Origin: Oscillospiraceae bacterium
Lineage (GTDB): Bacteria; Bacillota; Clostridia; Oscillospirales; Oscillospiraceae
NCBI GenBank assembly: GCA_020025515.1
Contig: JAHHRZ010000010.1
Span: 3,439-67,438, forward strand
Length of the DNA stretch: 64,000 nt
Direction of reading: 5' to 3'
The notes beneath the pieces were generated by a model. That model saw only the letters and a list, made by a program, of their open reading frames with translations. It was not told the origin of the DNA and did not search any database. The translations under genes and the position numbers were made by a program. Positions within the stretch are counted from its first letter, which is position 1, and each line of letters opens with the position of its first letter. Below are positions 15,873 to 24,752 of this stretch, piece after piece.

Positions 15873-16888
15873 AGATAACGGTTGCAGGAAGCGGCGGCTG
15901 GGGAACGGCCCTGGCCATTCAGCTGTGCAAGAATGCACATGATGTCACATTGTGGTCCCATACCCCCGCCAAGGCGGAGCAGATGACAAAGACCCGGCAA
16001 AACCCCATGCTCTCCGGCGTGGCCCTGCCGGAGGAGCTGCGCATCACTGCGGACCCTGCCTGTGTGGGGGACTGCACTCTGGTGGTTTTGGCCTGTCCGT
16101 CCTTTCCCTTCCGCTCCGTGTGCCGGACCCTTGCCCCCTATTTGAAGAAGGAGACCATTCTGGTTTCCGTCACCAAGGGCATTGAACCCCGGAGCAATAA
16201 GCGCATGAGTGAGATCGCCGCAGAGGAAACCGGCTGTACCGTGGCGGTGCTCACAGGCCCCAGCCACGCAGAGGAAGTGGCCCGGGGTATTCCAACCGGC
16301 TGCGTGGCCGCCTGCCCCAGCAAAGAGGTGGCGGAGTTGGTGCAGGATGCCTTCATGTCCGAGAATTTCCGGGTCTATTCCAACCCGGACATGATCGGCG
16401 CAGAGCTGGGGGGCGCCCTTAAGAATGTCATTGCCCTGTGCGCCGGTATTTCCGACGGCCTGGGCTTCGGAGACAACACAAAGGCCATGCTCATGACCAG
16501 AGGCCTCACCGAGACCGCCCGGCTGGGCCTGGCCCTGGGTGCCAGAAAGGAAACCTTTGCGGGATTGGCAGGGGTGGGGGATCTCATCGTGACCTGCACC
16601 TCCCAGCACTCCAGAAACCGCCGGGCCGGAATCCTCATCGGTCAGGGTCTGTCTCCCAAGGAGGCCATGGAGCAGGTGGGAGCGGTGGTGGAAGGGTATT
16701 TTGCCGCGGAATCCGCCTACCTGCTGGCCAAATCCATCGGAGCGGATATGCCCATTACGGAGGCTGCCTATCAGGTGCTCTATGAAGGGGCCGATGTCCG
16801 GGAAACCGTGAGCCGTCTTCTCAACCGCAACAAACGGGTGGAAACGGAGAATTTCTCCTGGGAAACCACCTGGAACACCCAGAAATGA
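15869..16888 (+). CDS. gpsA: NAD(P)-dependent glycerol-3-phosphate dehydrogenase
   Basis: Reduces dihydroxyacetone phosphate to sn-glycerol-3-phosphate for lipid synthesis. The 339-residue protein has the Rossmann loop GSGGWGTA (7-14), GPSHAEEV, the catalytic-lysine segment GALKNVIA and the substrate-binding segment GVGDLIVTC. It overlaps plsY by four bases (ATGA), so the pair is translationally coupled. Confidence 0.96.
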   Translation: MKITVAGSGGWGTALAIQLCKNAHDVTLWSHTPAKAEQMTKTRQNPMLSGVALPEELRITADPACVGDCTLVVLACPSFPFRSVCRTLAPYLKKETILVSVTKGIEPRSNKRMSEIAAEETGCTVAVLTGPSHAEEVARGIPTGCVAACPSKEVAELVQDAFMSENFRVYSNPDMIGAELGGALKNVIALCAGISDGLGFGDNTKAMLMTRGLTETARLGLALGARKETFAGLAGVGDLIVTCTSQHSRNRRAGILIGQGLSPKEAMEQVGAVVEGYFAAESAYLLAKSIGADMPITEAAYQVLYEGADVRETVSRLLNRNKRVETENFSWETTWNTQK

Positions 16889-16924
16889 GAAAGTTTCAAA
16901 GAAACCATTCATATTGTGAATCGC

Positions 16925-16961
16925 TCCTCCGGTGCTGCGTTTGCGGTGCCGGAGGATTTTT
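16925..16961 (+). terminator. Terminator after gpsA
   Basis: Stem CCTCCGG (16925-16931) with CCGGAGG (16948-16954), followed by ATTTTT. Confidence 0.8.
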
Positions 16962-17259
16962 CTATGGCCGGAGAATCGGCACCGGGAAGGGAAGGGGCGG
17001 CACAGTTCCCGGAAAGGCCAATGACGGTTGCATTCCCGAAGGGACGCAAAATCAGGATGCTCCATTGCACGCCCCGCCGCCCGTAAACAATCAGAGACTG
17101 TTCATGAAGGCGTTGGGCTTTTGCAGACTTATTTGCTACGGAATCTTCTCTGACTTTCCGGTAGGCAGCTGCAATCTCTTATCTTCAAAGCCTCCGGAAA
17201 GCTCCTACTGCCAAGCATCCTTATTGCTTGCGCAACCGGGAGATGATGGCCGAACCCAT
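16962..17259. other. Non-coding gap between convergent gpsA and ilvE
   Basis: A 142-codon open frame on the plus strand runs through both terminators and has no ribosome site or recognisable similarity. I see no RNA gene or repeat here. Confidence 0.5.
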
Positions 17260-17295
17260 AAAAAAGTGGCAAGCAGGAGGGTTCCTGCTTGCCAC
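17260..17295 (-). terminator. Terminator of the ptb-buk-ilvE operon
   Basis: A perfect 13-bp stem (17266-17278 with 17283-17295) with a 4-base loop. Six A on the plus strand (17260-17265) give the minus-strand T-run. Confidence 0.92.
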
Positions 17296-17309
17296 AGATG
17301 GGTAGGAAT

Positions 17310-18383
17310 TTAGGAAATCTTCATGACCCAGCCGTAGGGATCTTCCCGCTCGCCGCGCTGAATCCCGGTGAGGGTATCGTAAATGTCCTGGGCGATGGGT
17401 CCGATCTTGCCGTCGGACAGGTGCATTTCCTTGCCGTGGTACTCCAAAAGACCAACGGGGGAGATGACAGCGGCGGTGCCGGTGCCGAAGGCTTCGGTGA
17501 GGCGGCCGCTTTCGTGGGCCTCAAAGAGCTCCTCCACACTAATGGGCCGCTCTTCCACAGTGAAGCCCTTGTCCTGAGCCAGCTGCAACACGCTCTTGCG
17601 GGTGATGCCGGGCAGGATGCTGCCGCCGGTGGGAGCGGTGACCAGCTTGCCGTCCATGACGAAGATCATGTTCATGGCGCCCACTTCTTCCACATACTTG
17701 TTCTCCCGGCCGTCCAGCCACAGAACCTGGTCAAAGCCCTTCTTGGCAGCCTCAGCGGCAGCCTTCAGGGAAGCGGAGTAGTTGCCGCCGGTCTTCGCGG
17801 CGCCGGTGCCGCCCTTGACGGCACGGACATAGTGATCCTCAATGTGGATCTTGACGGGAGCCATGCCATTCTTGTAGTAGCTGCCGGAAGCGGCGCAGAT
17901 GATGTAGTACAGGTACTTCTTGGCGGGATGTACGCCCAGCTCGGCGCCATCGGCAATCATGGTGGGACGCAGATACAGGGAGGTGCCTTCCATATGGGGG
18001 ACCCAGCCCTCTTCCAGTTCCACCAGCATCTTCATGGCCTTCACCTGGAACTCCGGGTCGAGAGGAGGCATGCACATACGCTCCGCACTCTGATTCATGC
18101 GGTTTGCGTTCTCGATGGGACGGAACATCTGCAAGCCGCCGTCGGCACGGCGATACGCCTTCAGACCCTCAAAAATCTCCTGGCTGTAGTGCAGAACAGG
18201 GGAGGCGGGGTCAATGGCGAGAGGTCCGTAGGGCTGGATCCTGGCGTCATGCCAGCCGATGCCCTCGGTGTACTCGACGATAAACATATGATCGGTAAAG
18301 TACTTACCGAAGCCCAGAGCGGACTCGTCCTGGGGTTTCGGGTTGGGGTGTTCGTTCCGAATAATCTTGATCTCCAGATCCAT
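17310..18383 (-). CDS. ilvE: Branched-chain amino acid aminotransferase
   Basis: A fold IV PLP enzyme interconverting Leu, Ile and Val with their 2-oxoacids. The 357-residue protein matches the longer BCAT2-like group (HYSQEIFEGLKAYR, KTGGNYSASL with the PLP lysine, and the EVGAMN and GTGTAA phosphate segments). I prefer the ATG at 18383, seven bases after a GGGG-type ribosome site, over one two codons upstream. It ends an operon with 2-oxoacid oxidoreductase and ptb-buk, so it probably feeds amino acids into oxidation rather than serving only synthesis. Confidence 0.92.
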   Translation of the reverse strand: MDLEIKIIRNEHPNPKPQDESALGFGKYFTDHMFIVEYTEGIGWHDARIQPYGPLAIDPASPVLHYSQEIFEGLKAYRRADGGLQMFRPIENANRMNQSAERMCMPPLDPEFQVKAMKMLVELEEGWVPHMEGTSLYLRPTMIADGAELGVHPAKKYLYYIICAASGSYYKNGMAPVKIHIEDHYVRAVKGGTGAAKTGGNYSASLKAAAEAAKKGFDQVLWLDGRENKYVEEVGAMNMIFVMDGKLVTAPTGGSILPGITRKSVLQLAQDKGFTVEERPISVEELFEAHESGRLTEAFGTGTAAVISPVGLLEYHGKEMHLSDGKIGPIAQDIYDTLTGIQRGEREDPYGWVMKIS

Positions 18384-18410
18384 GATCATTCCCCTTTCTG
18401 AATTTCGTAA

Positions 18411-18947
18411 TTATTTGACGCAGGCAGCGCCCCGGCGCAGTGCCTCAATGTTCAGATCTACCAGCTTGGCCTTGGGGCCGGTGAACATATGCACCAGCAT
18501 CTCTTTGATGGTCTCAACCCCCAGGTTGCCCATGGCCTCAATGTAGGCGCCCAGCATGACCATGTTGGCTACCTTGGCATTGCCCAGCTCATTGGCGATG
18601 TCCAGACAGGGGACATAGATGGCACGCACATCCTCACGCTCCACCTTCTCGGTGATGATGGAGCTGTTGACAAAGATGGTACCGTTCTTGACCACGGTGG
18701 GCTCGAACTTCTTCAGAGAGGGCAGGTTCATGGCAATCAGCTCGGTGGGCTCCAGAACGATGGGGCAGATGATGGGATCTTCCGAGATGACAACACAGCA
18801 GTTGGCGGTGCCGCCGCGCATTTCCGGACCATAGGAGGGGAGCCAGGAAACATCCTTGCCCTCTTTCATGCCGGCCTCTGCCAGCGTCTTGCCAATGGCC
18901 ATGACGCCCTGGCCGCCGAAACCGGCAATCATGATTTCATTGGTCAT
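18411..18947 (-). CDS. 2-oxoacid:ferredoxin oxidoreductase, gamma subunit
   Basis: Gamma chain (178 residues) of a ferredoxin-dependent oxidoreductase that converts 2-oxoacids to acyl-CoA. It begins with the family glycine motif GFGGQGV and contains PSYGPEMRGGT, both characteristic. It follows the beta chain with a one-base gap. Substrate class (branched-chain versus 2-oxoglutarate) cannot be read from this subunit; operon context favours branched-chain oxoacids. Confidence 0.9.
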   Translation of the reverse strand: MTNEIMIAGFGGQGVMAIGKTLAEAGMKEGKDVSWLPSYGPEMRGGTANCCVVISEDPIICPIVLEPTELIAMNLPSLKKFEPTVVKNGTIFVNSSIITEKVEREDVRAIYVPCLDIANELGNAKVANMVMLGAYIEAMGNLGVETIKEMLVHMFTGPKAKLVDLNIEALRRGAACVK

Positions 18948-18948
18948 C

Positions 18949-19698
18949 TTACTTTACCTCCTCGATGTCCTTGTAGACTCCCAGGGGATAGTAGGGAATC
19001 ATATTTTCCTTCAGCCATTCCACGGAAGCGGCAGGGGTTTTGCCCCAGTTGGTGGGGCAGCAGGCCAGCACTTCCACGAAGGTGAAGCCCTTGCCTTCCT
19101 GCTGCATCCGGAAGGCCTTCTGAATGGCCTTCTTGGCCTTGTTCAGGTTGCCGATGTCGGTGACGCAGACACGGGAGGCATAAGCACAGCCCTCCAGGGT
19201 GCTGATGATCTCAGCCATGCGGATGGGAGCGCCGTAGTGATCCTGCTGACGGCCGTAGGGAGCGGTGGTGGCCTTCTGACCCACCAGAGTGGTGGGAGCC
19301 ATCTGGCCGCCGGTCATGCCGTAAATGGCGTTATTGATAAAGATGGTGGTAAACTTCTCTCCACGCATGGCGGCATGGATGATTTCGGCGGTACCGATAG
19401 CAGCCAGGTCGCCGTCACCCTGATAGGTAAAGACGATGGTGCCGGGCTCGGAGACACGCTTGATACCGGTGGCAACGGCGGGAGCACGGCCGTGGGCGGC
19501 CTCGTGCATGTCGCAGTTGAAATAGTTGTAAGCAAAGACGGAGCAGCCTACAGGAGCCACGCCGATGGTGTTGCCCAGAACGCCCATTTCATCCAGGGTT
19601 TCGGCAACCAGCTTGTGAACGATACCGTGGGTGCAGCCGGGGCAGTAGTGCAGTTCGGCATCGGTCAGGCCTTTGGATTTCTCATATACTATTGCCAT
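18949..19698 (-). CDS. 2-oxoacid:ferredoxin oxidoreductase, beta (TPP-binding) subunit
   Basis: A 249-residue catalytic subunit that binds thiamine pyrophosphate and part of the iron-sulfur system. Visible motifs are CPGCTHG near the N-terminus, the TPP/Mg motif GDGDLAAIG, and NNAIYGMTGGQ. Length is typical of four-subunit enzymes. It sits between alpha (6 bases upstream) and gamma. Confidence 0.93.
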   Translation of the reverse strand: MAIVYEKSKGLTDAELHYCPGCTHGIVHKLVAETLDEMGVLGNTIGVAPVGCSVFAYNYFNCDMHEAAHGRAPAVATGIKRVSEPGTIVFTYQGDGDLAAIGTAEIIHAAMRGEKFTTIFINNAIYGMTGGQMAPTTLVGQKATTAPYGRQQDHYGAPIRMAEIISTLEGCAYASRVCVTDIGNLNKAKKAIQKAFRMQQEGKGFTFVEVLACCPTNWGKTPAASVEWLKENMIPYYPLGVYKDIEEVK

Positions 19699-19704
19699 AA
19701 TCTC

Positions 19705-20766
19705 TTACCTCCCGATGGCAGCTTTCGCCGCGGCGGCCACCTCATAGGGGGTGGGAACCACACCACCGGCCTTGCCAATGAAGGACACAGGACGGCAGCC
19801 CTCCAGGGCGATTTTTACATCATCAATCATCTGACCCATGCTGAGCTCCACATCCACCACAGCCTTCACGCTATCCTGCATGGCAATCTTCTTCAGTGCC
19901 TCACCGGGGAAGGGCCACAGGGTGATGGGACGGAGCATACCGGCCTTGATGCCTTCTTTCTCCAGGAGCTGGATGGCGGCCTTTGCGATACGGGAGGGGG
20001 TGCCGTAAGCAACAAAGAGGATCTCGCAGTCCTCGGTGTTCACTTCCTCCCAGCGGGTCTCATTTTCCTCCATGGCCTTGTACTTGGTGGCCAGACGCTC
20101 GTTATGTACGGCGCAGAGGTTGGGATCAATATAGAGGGAGTTGATCACATTGGGCTCACGCTGGCCCTTGGTGCCGGTGGTGGCCCAGGGCTTGGCAGGA
20201 AGCTCACGCTTCTCCGGCTCACGCCACTCAATGGCCTCCATCATCTGACCGATCATGCCGTCGGCCAGGATCATGACGGGGTTGCGGTACTGCTCGGCCA
20301 CATCAAAGGCGATCTGCACATAGTCGGCAGCCTCCTGAATGGTGGCAGGAGCAAAGACCAGATGGCGATAGTCGCCGTTGCCGCCGCCCCGGGTTGCCTG
20401 ATAATAGTCACCCTGGGCAGGCTGAATGGTGCCAAGGCCGGGGCCGCCGCGCATCATGTTGATGATGACAGCGGGAAGCTCCGCACCGCACATATAGGTG
20501 ATGCCTTCCTGCTTCAGGGAAATTCCGGGGGAAGAAGAGGAGGTCATCACACGCACACCACAGCCGGCAGCGCCGTACACCATGTTAATGGCAGCGACCT
20601 CAGACTCTGCCTGCAGGAAGCAGCCGCCGATCTTGGGCAGGTGGGCAGACAGGTACTCAGGGATTTCGTTCTGGGGTGTGATGGGGTAGCCAAAGAAGTA
20701 TTTGCAGCCCGCACGAATGGCGGCTTCGGCAATGGCCTCATTGCCTTTCCAAAGTTCTTTCTCCAT
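19705..20766 (-). CDS. vorB: 2-oxoacid:ferredoxin oxidoreductase, alpha subunit (VorB type)
   Basis: Alpha chain (353 residues), similar in length and motifs to 3-methyl-2-oxobutanoate dehydrogenase VorB: GNEAIAEAAIRAGCKYFFGYPITPQNEI at the N-terminus region and TSSSSPGISL for substrate contact. The start at 20766 follows TAAGGAGGACCG; the open frame upstream overlaps the ferredoxin gene and is spurious. With ferredoxin, beta and gamma chains alongside, it completes a four-part complex. KorA (2-oxoglutarate) enzymes are close relatives, so the substrate rests on context. Confidence 0.88.
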   Translation of the reverse strand: MEKELWKGNEAIAEAAIRAGCKYFFGYPITPQNEIPEYLSAHLPKIGGCFLQAESEVAAINMVYGAAGCGVRVMTSSSSPGISLKQEGITYMCGAELPAVIINMMRGGPGLGTIQPAQGDYYQATRGGGNGDYRHLVFAPATIQEAADYVQIAFDVAEQYRNPVMILADGMIGQMMEAIEWREPEKRELPAKPWATTGTKGQREPNVINSLYIDPNLCAVHNERLATKYKAMEENETRWEEVNTEDCEILFVAYGTPSRIAKAAIQLLEKEGIKAGMLRPITLWPFPGEALKKIAMQDSVKAVVDVELSMGQMIDDVKIALEGCRPVSFIGKAGGVVPTPYEVAAAAKAAIGR

Positions 20767-20777
20767 TACGGTCCTCC

Positions 20778-20996
20778 TTATGTGCGTTCCACGGTGATGA
20801 TGGAATCGGGACACATCTTGGCGCAGCTGCCGCAGCCGATGCACTTATCCAGATCCTCGGGGCGGATGGTTGCGGGATGATATCCCTTGCGGTTGGTAGC
20901 AGTGTCATCGAGAACGATGATATGCTTGGGGCAGACCAGGGCGCACAGCTCGCAGCCCTTACATCTGTCCTGACGGAAAGTTACTTTTCCAGCCAT
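20778..20996 (-). CDS. 2[4Fe-4S] ferredoxin-type delta subunit
   Basis: A 72-residue protein with two CxxCxxCxxxCP clusters (CKGCELCALVCP and CIGCGSCAKMCP). It carries electrons from the oxidoreductase to ferredoxin. It lies directly upstream of vorB in the operon. Confidence 0.92.
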   Translation of the reverse strand: MAGKVTFRQDRCKGCELCALVCPKHIIVLDDTATNRKGYHPATIRPEDLDKCIGCGSCAKMCPDSIITVERT

Positions 20997-21001
20997 GTTG
21001 A

Positions 21002-21682
21002 TTATTCCTCCTCACAGGTGGTGATTTCCCAGGGTTTTTTCATGTAAATTTCCATAGGGAATATAGGTTCAGACAGAAGCCCCGCCAGCTGGTTGACGAA
21101 GCGACGCTCTGCCGCGTGGTGAATGATGGGAAGCCCCGTGCGCTGAGAAAGCTCCTGCGCCAGCCGGGCACCCTTCAGGATGTCCTCCAGCCGGGTTTCC
21201 CGGCACAGATGGGTGTTGTTTACGATGCCGGTGACCTTCTGCTTGCACTCCCGCTCGATGGCTCTCATATATTCCAGCGCACAGTCCACGTCCTTGGTTT
21301 CGGGCCTGTTGGCATTGAGCACATACAAAAGATCCAGTTCCTCCGCATGGAGCTGCGGGGCGAAGCGGGCCAGGACTCTGGCACCAATGGGATCACCGCC
21401 AATGTCCAGAATCCCGGTGATGTCCTTGTTCTGGAAAATGGACATAACGGCAGGATTGATGGCGGGAATGTCCGCCACACCGCCGCAGGAGGTGACGATG
21501 ACCTGAATACCTGCCTCTTCCAGCCGGGCGGTCTGCTCAAAGGAGCGGAAATAGGGGTTCACGATATCGAGATCCGCCAGAGAGATCCGGGCACCGGGCC
21601 TGGCCATGCTGAGGGCCAGATTGACGGCATACTCTGTTTTGCCGCTGCCATAGTGACCGGTAATAATTTGCATACGGTGCAT
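21002..21682 (-). CDS. ParA/MinD-like P-loop ATPase
   Basis: A 226-residue nucleotide-binding protein with Walker A GHYGSGKTE near the N-terminus, followed by LADLDIVNPYFRS (switch-like) and IVNNTHL (base specificity). Its role is unknown. Its place between buk and the ferredoxin subunit, with gaps of 3 and 5 bases, suggests a function in assembling or regulating the oxidoreductase, possibly iron-sulfur insertion. That is inference from context only. Confidence 0.75.
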   Translation of the reverse strand: MHRMQIITGHYGSGKTEYAVNLALSMARPGARISLADLDIVNPYFRSFEQTARLEEAGIQVIVTSCGGVADIPAINPAVMSIFQNKDITGILDIGGDPIGARVLARFAPQLHAEELDLLYVLNANRPETKDVDCALEYMRAIERECKQKVTGIVNNTHLCRETRLEDILKGARLAQELSQRTGLPIIHHAAERRFVNQLAGLLSEPIFPMEIYMKKPWEITTCEEE

Positions 21683-21685
21683 AGC

Positions 21686-22762
21686 TTAATACTCCAAAAC
21701 TTCCTCCTGACCCTTGAGCACACGAATGGCGCCCTGAGCCAAAGAGAGCATTTCATCCTCGCCGGGATAGATATAGACCTCAGCCAGATGCTTGACATAG
21801 GACTCTACCCAGCTCATAAGGGTCTTGTCATAGGCGAAACCGCCGGTGAGCAGGATGGCATCCACCTCACCCTGAAGCACGGCACCGGCAGCACCGATCT
21901 CCTTGCCCACCTGATAGGCCATGCCACGGTAAGCCAGCTCGGCCTGCTTATCGCCTTCATTGATCCGGCGGGTGATTTCCCGGCCGTCATTGGTTCCGGT
22001 GTAACCCACCAGGCCGCACTCCATGGAGAAATGGTGGCGCAGCTCATCATAGGTCTTGCCGTATTTGCCGCTGTAGGCGGCACGAAGGACATCCAGAATG
22101 GGCAGGGTACCGGGCCGCTCGCCGGTATAGGCACCTTCGCCCTCCAGACCGTTGTTGACATCCACGATCTTGCCATACATATGGACACCAACGGTAATGC
22201 CGCCGCCCATATGGGCCACAATGAGCCGCTGGGAATCATAGGCAACGCCCCGCTCGGCGCAGAAGCGCTTAGCGATGGCCTTCTGATTCAGGGCGTGGAA
22301 CAGGGGACGGCGGGGGAAATCCGGGTGGCCGGACAGATGGGCCAGCTCGGACATTTCATCGATCACAGGGGGGTCTACCACATAGGCGGGTTTCCCAATC
22401 TGCCTGCCAATCTGCGCGGCCAGAATACCGCCCAGGTTACACACATGGGTGCCATAGGTGCAGGCGCTCAGATCCTCCAGCATCTTTTCGTTGACGGCAT
22501 AGGTGCCGCCCTGAACCGGGTGGATGAGACCGCCCCGGCCCACAACGGCATCAAAGTCGTGGAGGTTTACCTTCTCCTCTTCCAGATACTGGAGGATGAG
22601 CGGCAGGCGGAAGGCTGCATTCTGATCCATGGTGGTGAGGCCCTTCATCTCCTCGGGGGTGTGCCGGAAGACCTTCAGAAGCACCTGATTGTCTCCTTCA
22701 AATACGGCTACCTTGGTGGAGGTGGAGCCGAAGTTCATTGCCAATACTTTATAATCTTCCAT
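21686..22762 (-). CDS. buk: Butyrate (branched-chain fatty acid) kinase
   Basis: Transfers phosphate from acyl phosphate to ADP, giving ATP and a free acid. The 358-residue ASKHA protein has the NFGSTSTK phosphate loop, VAHMGGGITVG, and GEGAYTGERPGTLP characteristic of Buk. It is 32 bases downstream of ptb. Butyrate kinases of this family also take isobutyryl and isovaleryl phosphate, which suits the downstream oxidoreductase and ilvE. Confidence 0.95.
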   Translation of the reverse strand: MEDYKVLAMNFGSTSTKVAVFEGDNQVLLKVFRHTPEEMKGLTTMDQNAAFRLPLILQYLEEEKVNLHDFDAVVGRGGLIHPVQGGTYAVNEKMLEDLSACTYGTHVCNLGGILAAQIGRQIGKPAYVVDPPVIDEMSELAHLSGHPDFPRRPLFHALNQKAIAKRFCAERGVAYDSQRLIVAHMGGGITVGVHMYGKIVDVNNGLEGEGAYTGERPGTLPILDVLRAAYSGKYGKTYDELRHHFSMECGLVGYTGTNDGREITRRINEGDKQAELAYRGMAYQVGKEIGAAGAVLQGEVDAILLTGGFAYDKTLMSWVESYVKHLAEVYIYPGEDEMLSLAQGAIRVLKGQEEVLEY

Positions 22763-22794
22763 GGTGTTATCTCCTTACTCATTATGAATCAGAC

Positions 22795-23700
22795 TCATTT
22801 ACGGGAGGCAATCATCAGGGCCAGGGCAATGGAGTTCAGCTTGGTCTCGTCGCTGTCGGCCCGGGAGGTGAGAACCACGGGTGCCTTGGCACCAACGATG
22901 ACACCGGCGTTCTTTGCACCGGCCATAAAGACCAGGGATTTATAGAACACGTTTCCGGTTTCGATGTTGGGGACCATGAGAACGTCGGCATGACCGGCGT
23001 TGGGATCGGTGATTCCCTTGTGCTTGGCGGCCTCGGTGGAAACGGCGTTGTCCAGGGCCAGAGGGCCGTTGACAACGCATCCCTGGATTTCACCGGCCTG
23101 GTTTGCTTCCACCAGAGCGGCAGCGTCCAGAGTGGCGGCCATTTTGGGATTCACCTTTTCAACGGCGCACAGGCAGGTCACTACGGGAGTTTCGTTGCCC
23201 ATGGAGTGGGCTACCTGAACGGCGTTGCGGATGATATGTTTCTTTGCCTCCAGATCGGGGGCAATGTTCATGGCGGCGTCGGTAATGAGGAACAGGCGGT
23301 CAAAGCCGGGGACCTCAAACAGGGCAACATGGGACAAAACGGGGCTTTCTCTCAGGCCGATCTCCTTGTCAAGAACGGCTTTGAGGATCACGGAGGTGTC
23401 AATGATGCCCTTCATGACCACATTCGCACAGCCGTCCCGAACCAGCTTCACCGCGGTGCGGCAGGCCTGGACCTTATCCGTTTCGTGAATGATCTCATAG
23501 GAATCCATGGGGATAGCATGCTCCTGGGCGATCTGCCGAATGAGGGCTTCGTCACCGACCAGGATGGCAGTGGCGAGACCCAGCTTCCGGGCACCGTCCA
23601 CAGCCAGCAATACTTCAGCATCCTGCGCCACGGCAACAGCCAGCTTCTTGGGGCCCTGGCCTTTCACGGCGGTGCGGAGAGACTCTAGTGAATGAATCAT
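22795..23700 (-). CDS. ptb: Phosphate butyryltransferase-type enzyme
   Basis: Exchanges CoA for phosphate on short acyl-CoA. The 301-residue protein belongs to the phosphate acetyl/butyryltransferase family (VMKGIIDTSVILKAVL, ITDAAMNIAPDLEAK, GHADVLMVPNIETGN). It is first in the operon and preceded by AAAGGAGC. Together with buk it recovers energy from acyl-CoA made by the oxidoreductase. The true acyl specificity cannot be read from sequence. Confidence 0.92.
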   Translation of the reverse strand: MIHSLESLRTAVKGQGPKKLAVAVAQDAEVLLAVDGARKLGLATAILVGDEALIRQIAQEHAIPMDSYEIIHETDKVQACRTAVKLVRDGCANVVMKGIIDTSVILKAVLDKEIGLRESPVLSHVALFEVPGFDRLFLITDAAMNIAPDLEAKKHIIRNAVQVAHSMGNETPVVTCLCAVEKVNPKMAATLDAAALVEANQAGEIQGCVVNGPLALDNAVSTEAAKHKGITDPNAGHADVLMVPNIETGNVFYKSLVFMAGAKNAGVIVGAKAPVVLTSRADSDETKLNSIALALMIASRK

Positions 23701-23769
23701 AAACCGGCTCCTTTTTCGTTGTGGGTTCTGACTAAAAATCCATCAGAAAATTGTTTTTTAGTTGGAACA

Positions 23770-23812
23770 TTTGATATCACTTTTATGATATAAATTTTTT
23801 TGCGATTGTCAA
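23770..23812 (-). promoter_or_regulatory. ptb promoter with an overlapping palindrome
   Basis: Minus-strand TTGACA (23807-23812), 16 bases, TATCAT (23785-23790). An imperfect palindrome, TTTGATATCA-6-TGATATAAA (23770-23794), covers the -10 box and looks like a repressor operator. A second inverted repeat (ACTAAAAA ... TTTTTAGT) lies in the leader. Confidence 0.45.
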
Positions 23813-23819
23813 TGTCAAA

Positions 23820-24108
23820 ATGGAGGAATTGGAGATTCTCACAAATTGGCCGTGATTTTTTTGGAAATCACGCCGAAGATTTGTCTTTATTATACAGACA
23901 TTTAACCACAACCAATCTCATGAAATAAAGTGACACCGCGCATCAATAAAATAGAGTAACGAGCTAAGAGAGTACTGTAAAAGAACACGGGGGACGGCCA
24001 AAGAACCGTCTGCGGCATACACTTACAAAAAATAGCCCCCTTGAGACTTGAAAAACAGGGGACGGTCATGTAAAATAGAGGAAATGCAGATGAAAAAAAG
24101 GAGCAAAC
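23820..24108. other. Non-coding gap with short repeated motifs between ptb and the HAD gene
   Basis: Holds a small hairpin (CGTGATTT ... AAATCACG, near 23850) and two copies of GGGGACGG, one partly inverted against AACCGTC. Such motifs resemble decayed ends of repeats found beside transposases. No gene is visible. Confidence 0.35.
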
Positions 24109-24109
24109 C

Positions 24110-24751
24110 ATGTCTTATCAGCGAATTTATTTTGACCTGGACGGAACTCTGACGGACTCCGGTCCTGGAATTATGAATGGCGTGACCTATGCCCTGGAGA
24201 AGTTGGGATATCCCGTGCCGCCCCGTGCGGTCATGGGCCGGTATATTGGCCCTCCCCTGGCGGATTCCTTCTGTCAGTTTGACGGCATGGAACCGGAGGA
24301 GGCCCACAGAGCCGTGGAGGTGTTCCGGGAATACTACGATGTAACGGGAAAGTTTGAAAATAAACCCTATCCCGGTATGGAATCCATGCTGAAGACCTTA
24401 AAAAATCAGGGAAAAACCCTGATGGTGGCCACCTCCAAGCCGGAGACCACCGCCAATGAGGTGCTGGAGCATTTCGGCCTGTCACAATACTTTGATCTGG
24501 TGGTGGGAAGCATTTTAGACGGCGGACGGGTCACAAAAACCCAGGTGCTGGCGCACGCCTTGGCCTTGGGCGGAACGGAAAATGCTGTCATGGTAGGAGA
24601 CCGCCGCTTTGATGTGGAGGGGGCCAGATTCCACGGCCTGGACTGCATTGGGGTGCTCTTTGGGTATGGAGACCGAGAGGAGCTGACCAAAGCCGGCGCC
24701 GCCGCGCTGGCAGAGGACACCCGGCAGCTTTTAGAAATTTTGGAGGGCTGA
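24110..24751 (+). CDS. HAD family phosphatase, phosphoglycolate phosphatase-like
   Basis: A 213-residue HAD hydrolase with motif I DLDGTLTDS (Asp nucleophile at 9), motif II VATSKP and motif IV GDRRFDVEGA. The small helical cap (about 20-85) places it with phosphoglycolate phosphatase/5'-nucleotidase-like enzymes. AAAAAGGAGC precedes the ATG. It is followed after one base by luxS. The substrate cannot be told. Confidence 0.88.
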   Translation: MSYQRIYFDLDGTLTDSGPGIMNGVTYALEKLGYPVPPRAVMGRYIGPPLADSFCQFDGMEPEEAHRAVEVFREYYDVTGKFENKPYPGMESMLKTLKNQGKTLMVATSKPETTANEVLEHFGLSQYFDLVVGSILDGGRVTKTQVLAHALALGGTENAVMVGDRRFDVEGARFHGLDCIGVLFGYGDREELTKAGAAALAEDTRQLLEILEG

Positions 24752-24752
24752 C

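Noticed and set aside
16885..17313. A 142-codon frame between gpsA and ilvE
   Set aside because: It crosses two terminators, has no family resemblance and no ribosome site of its own.
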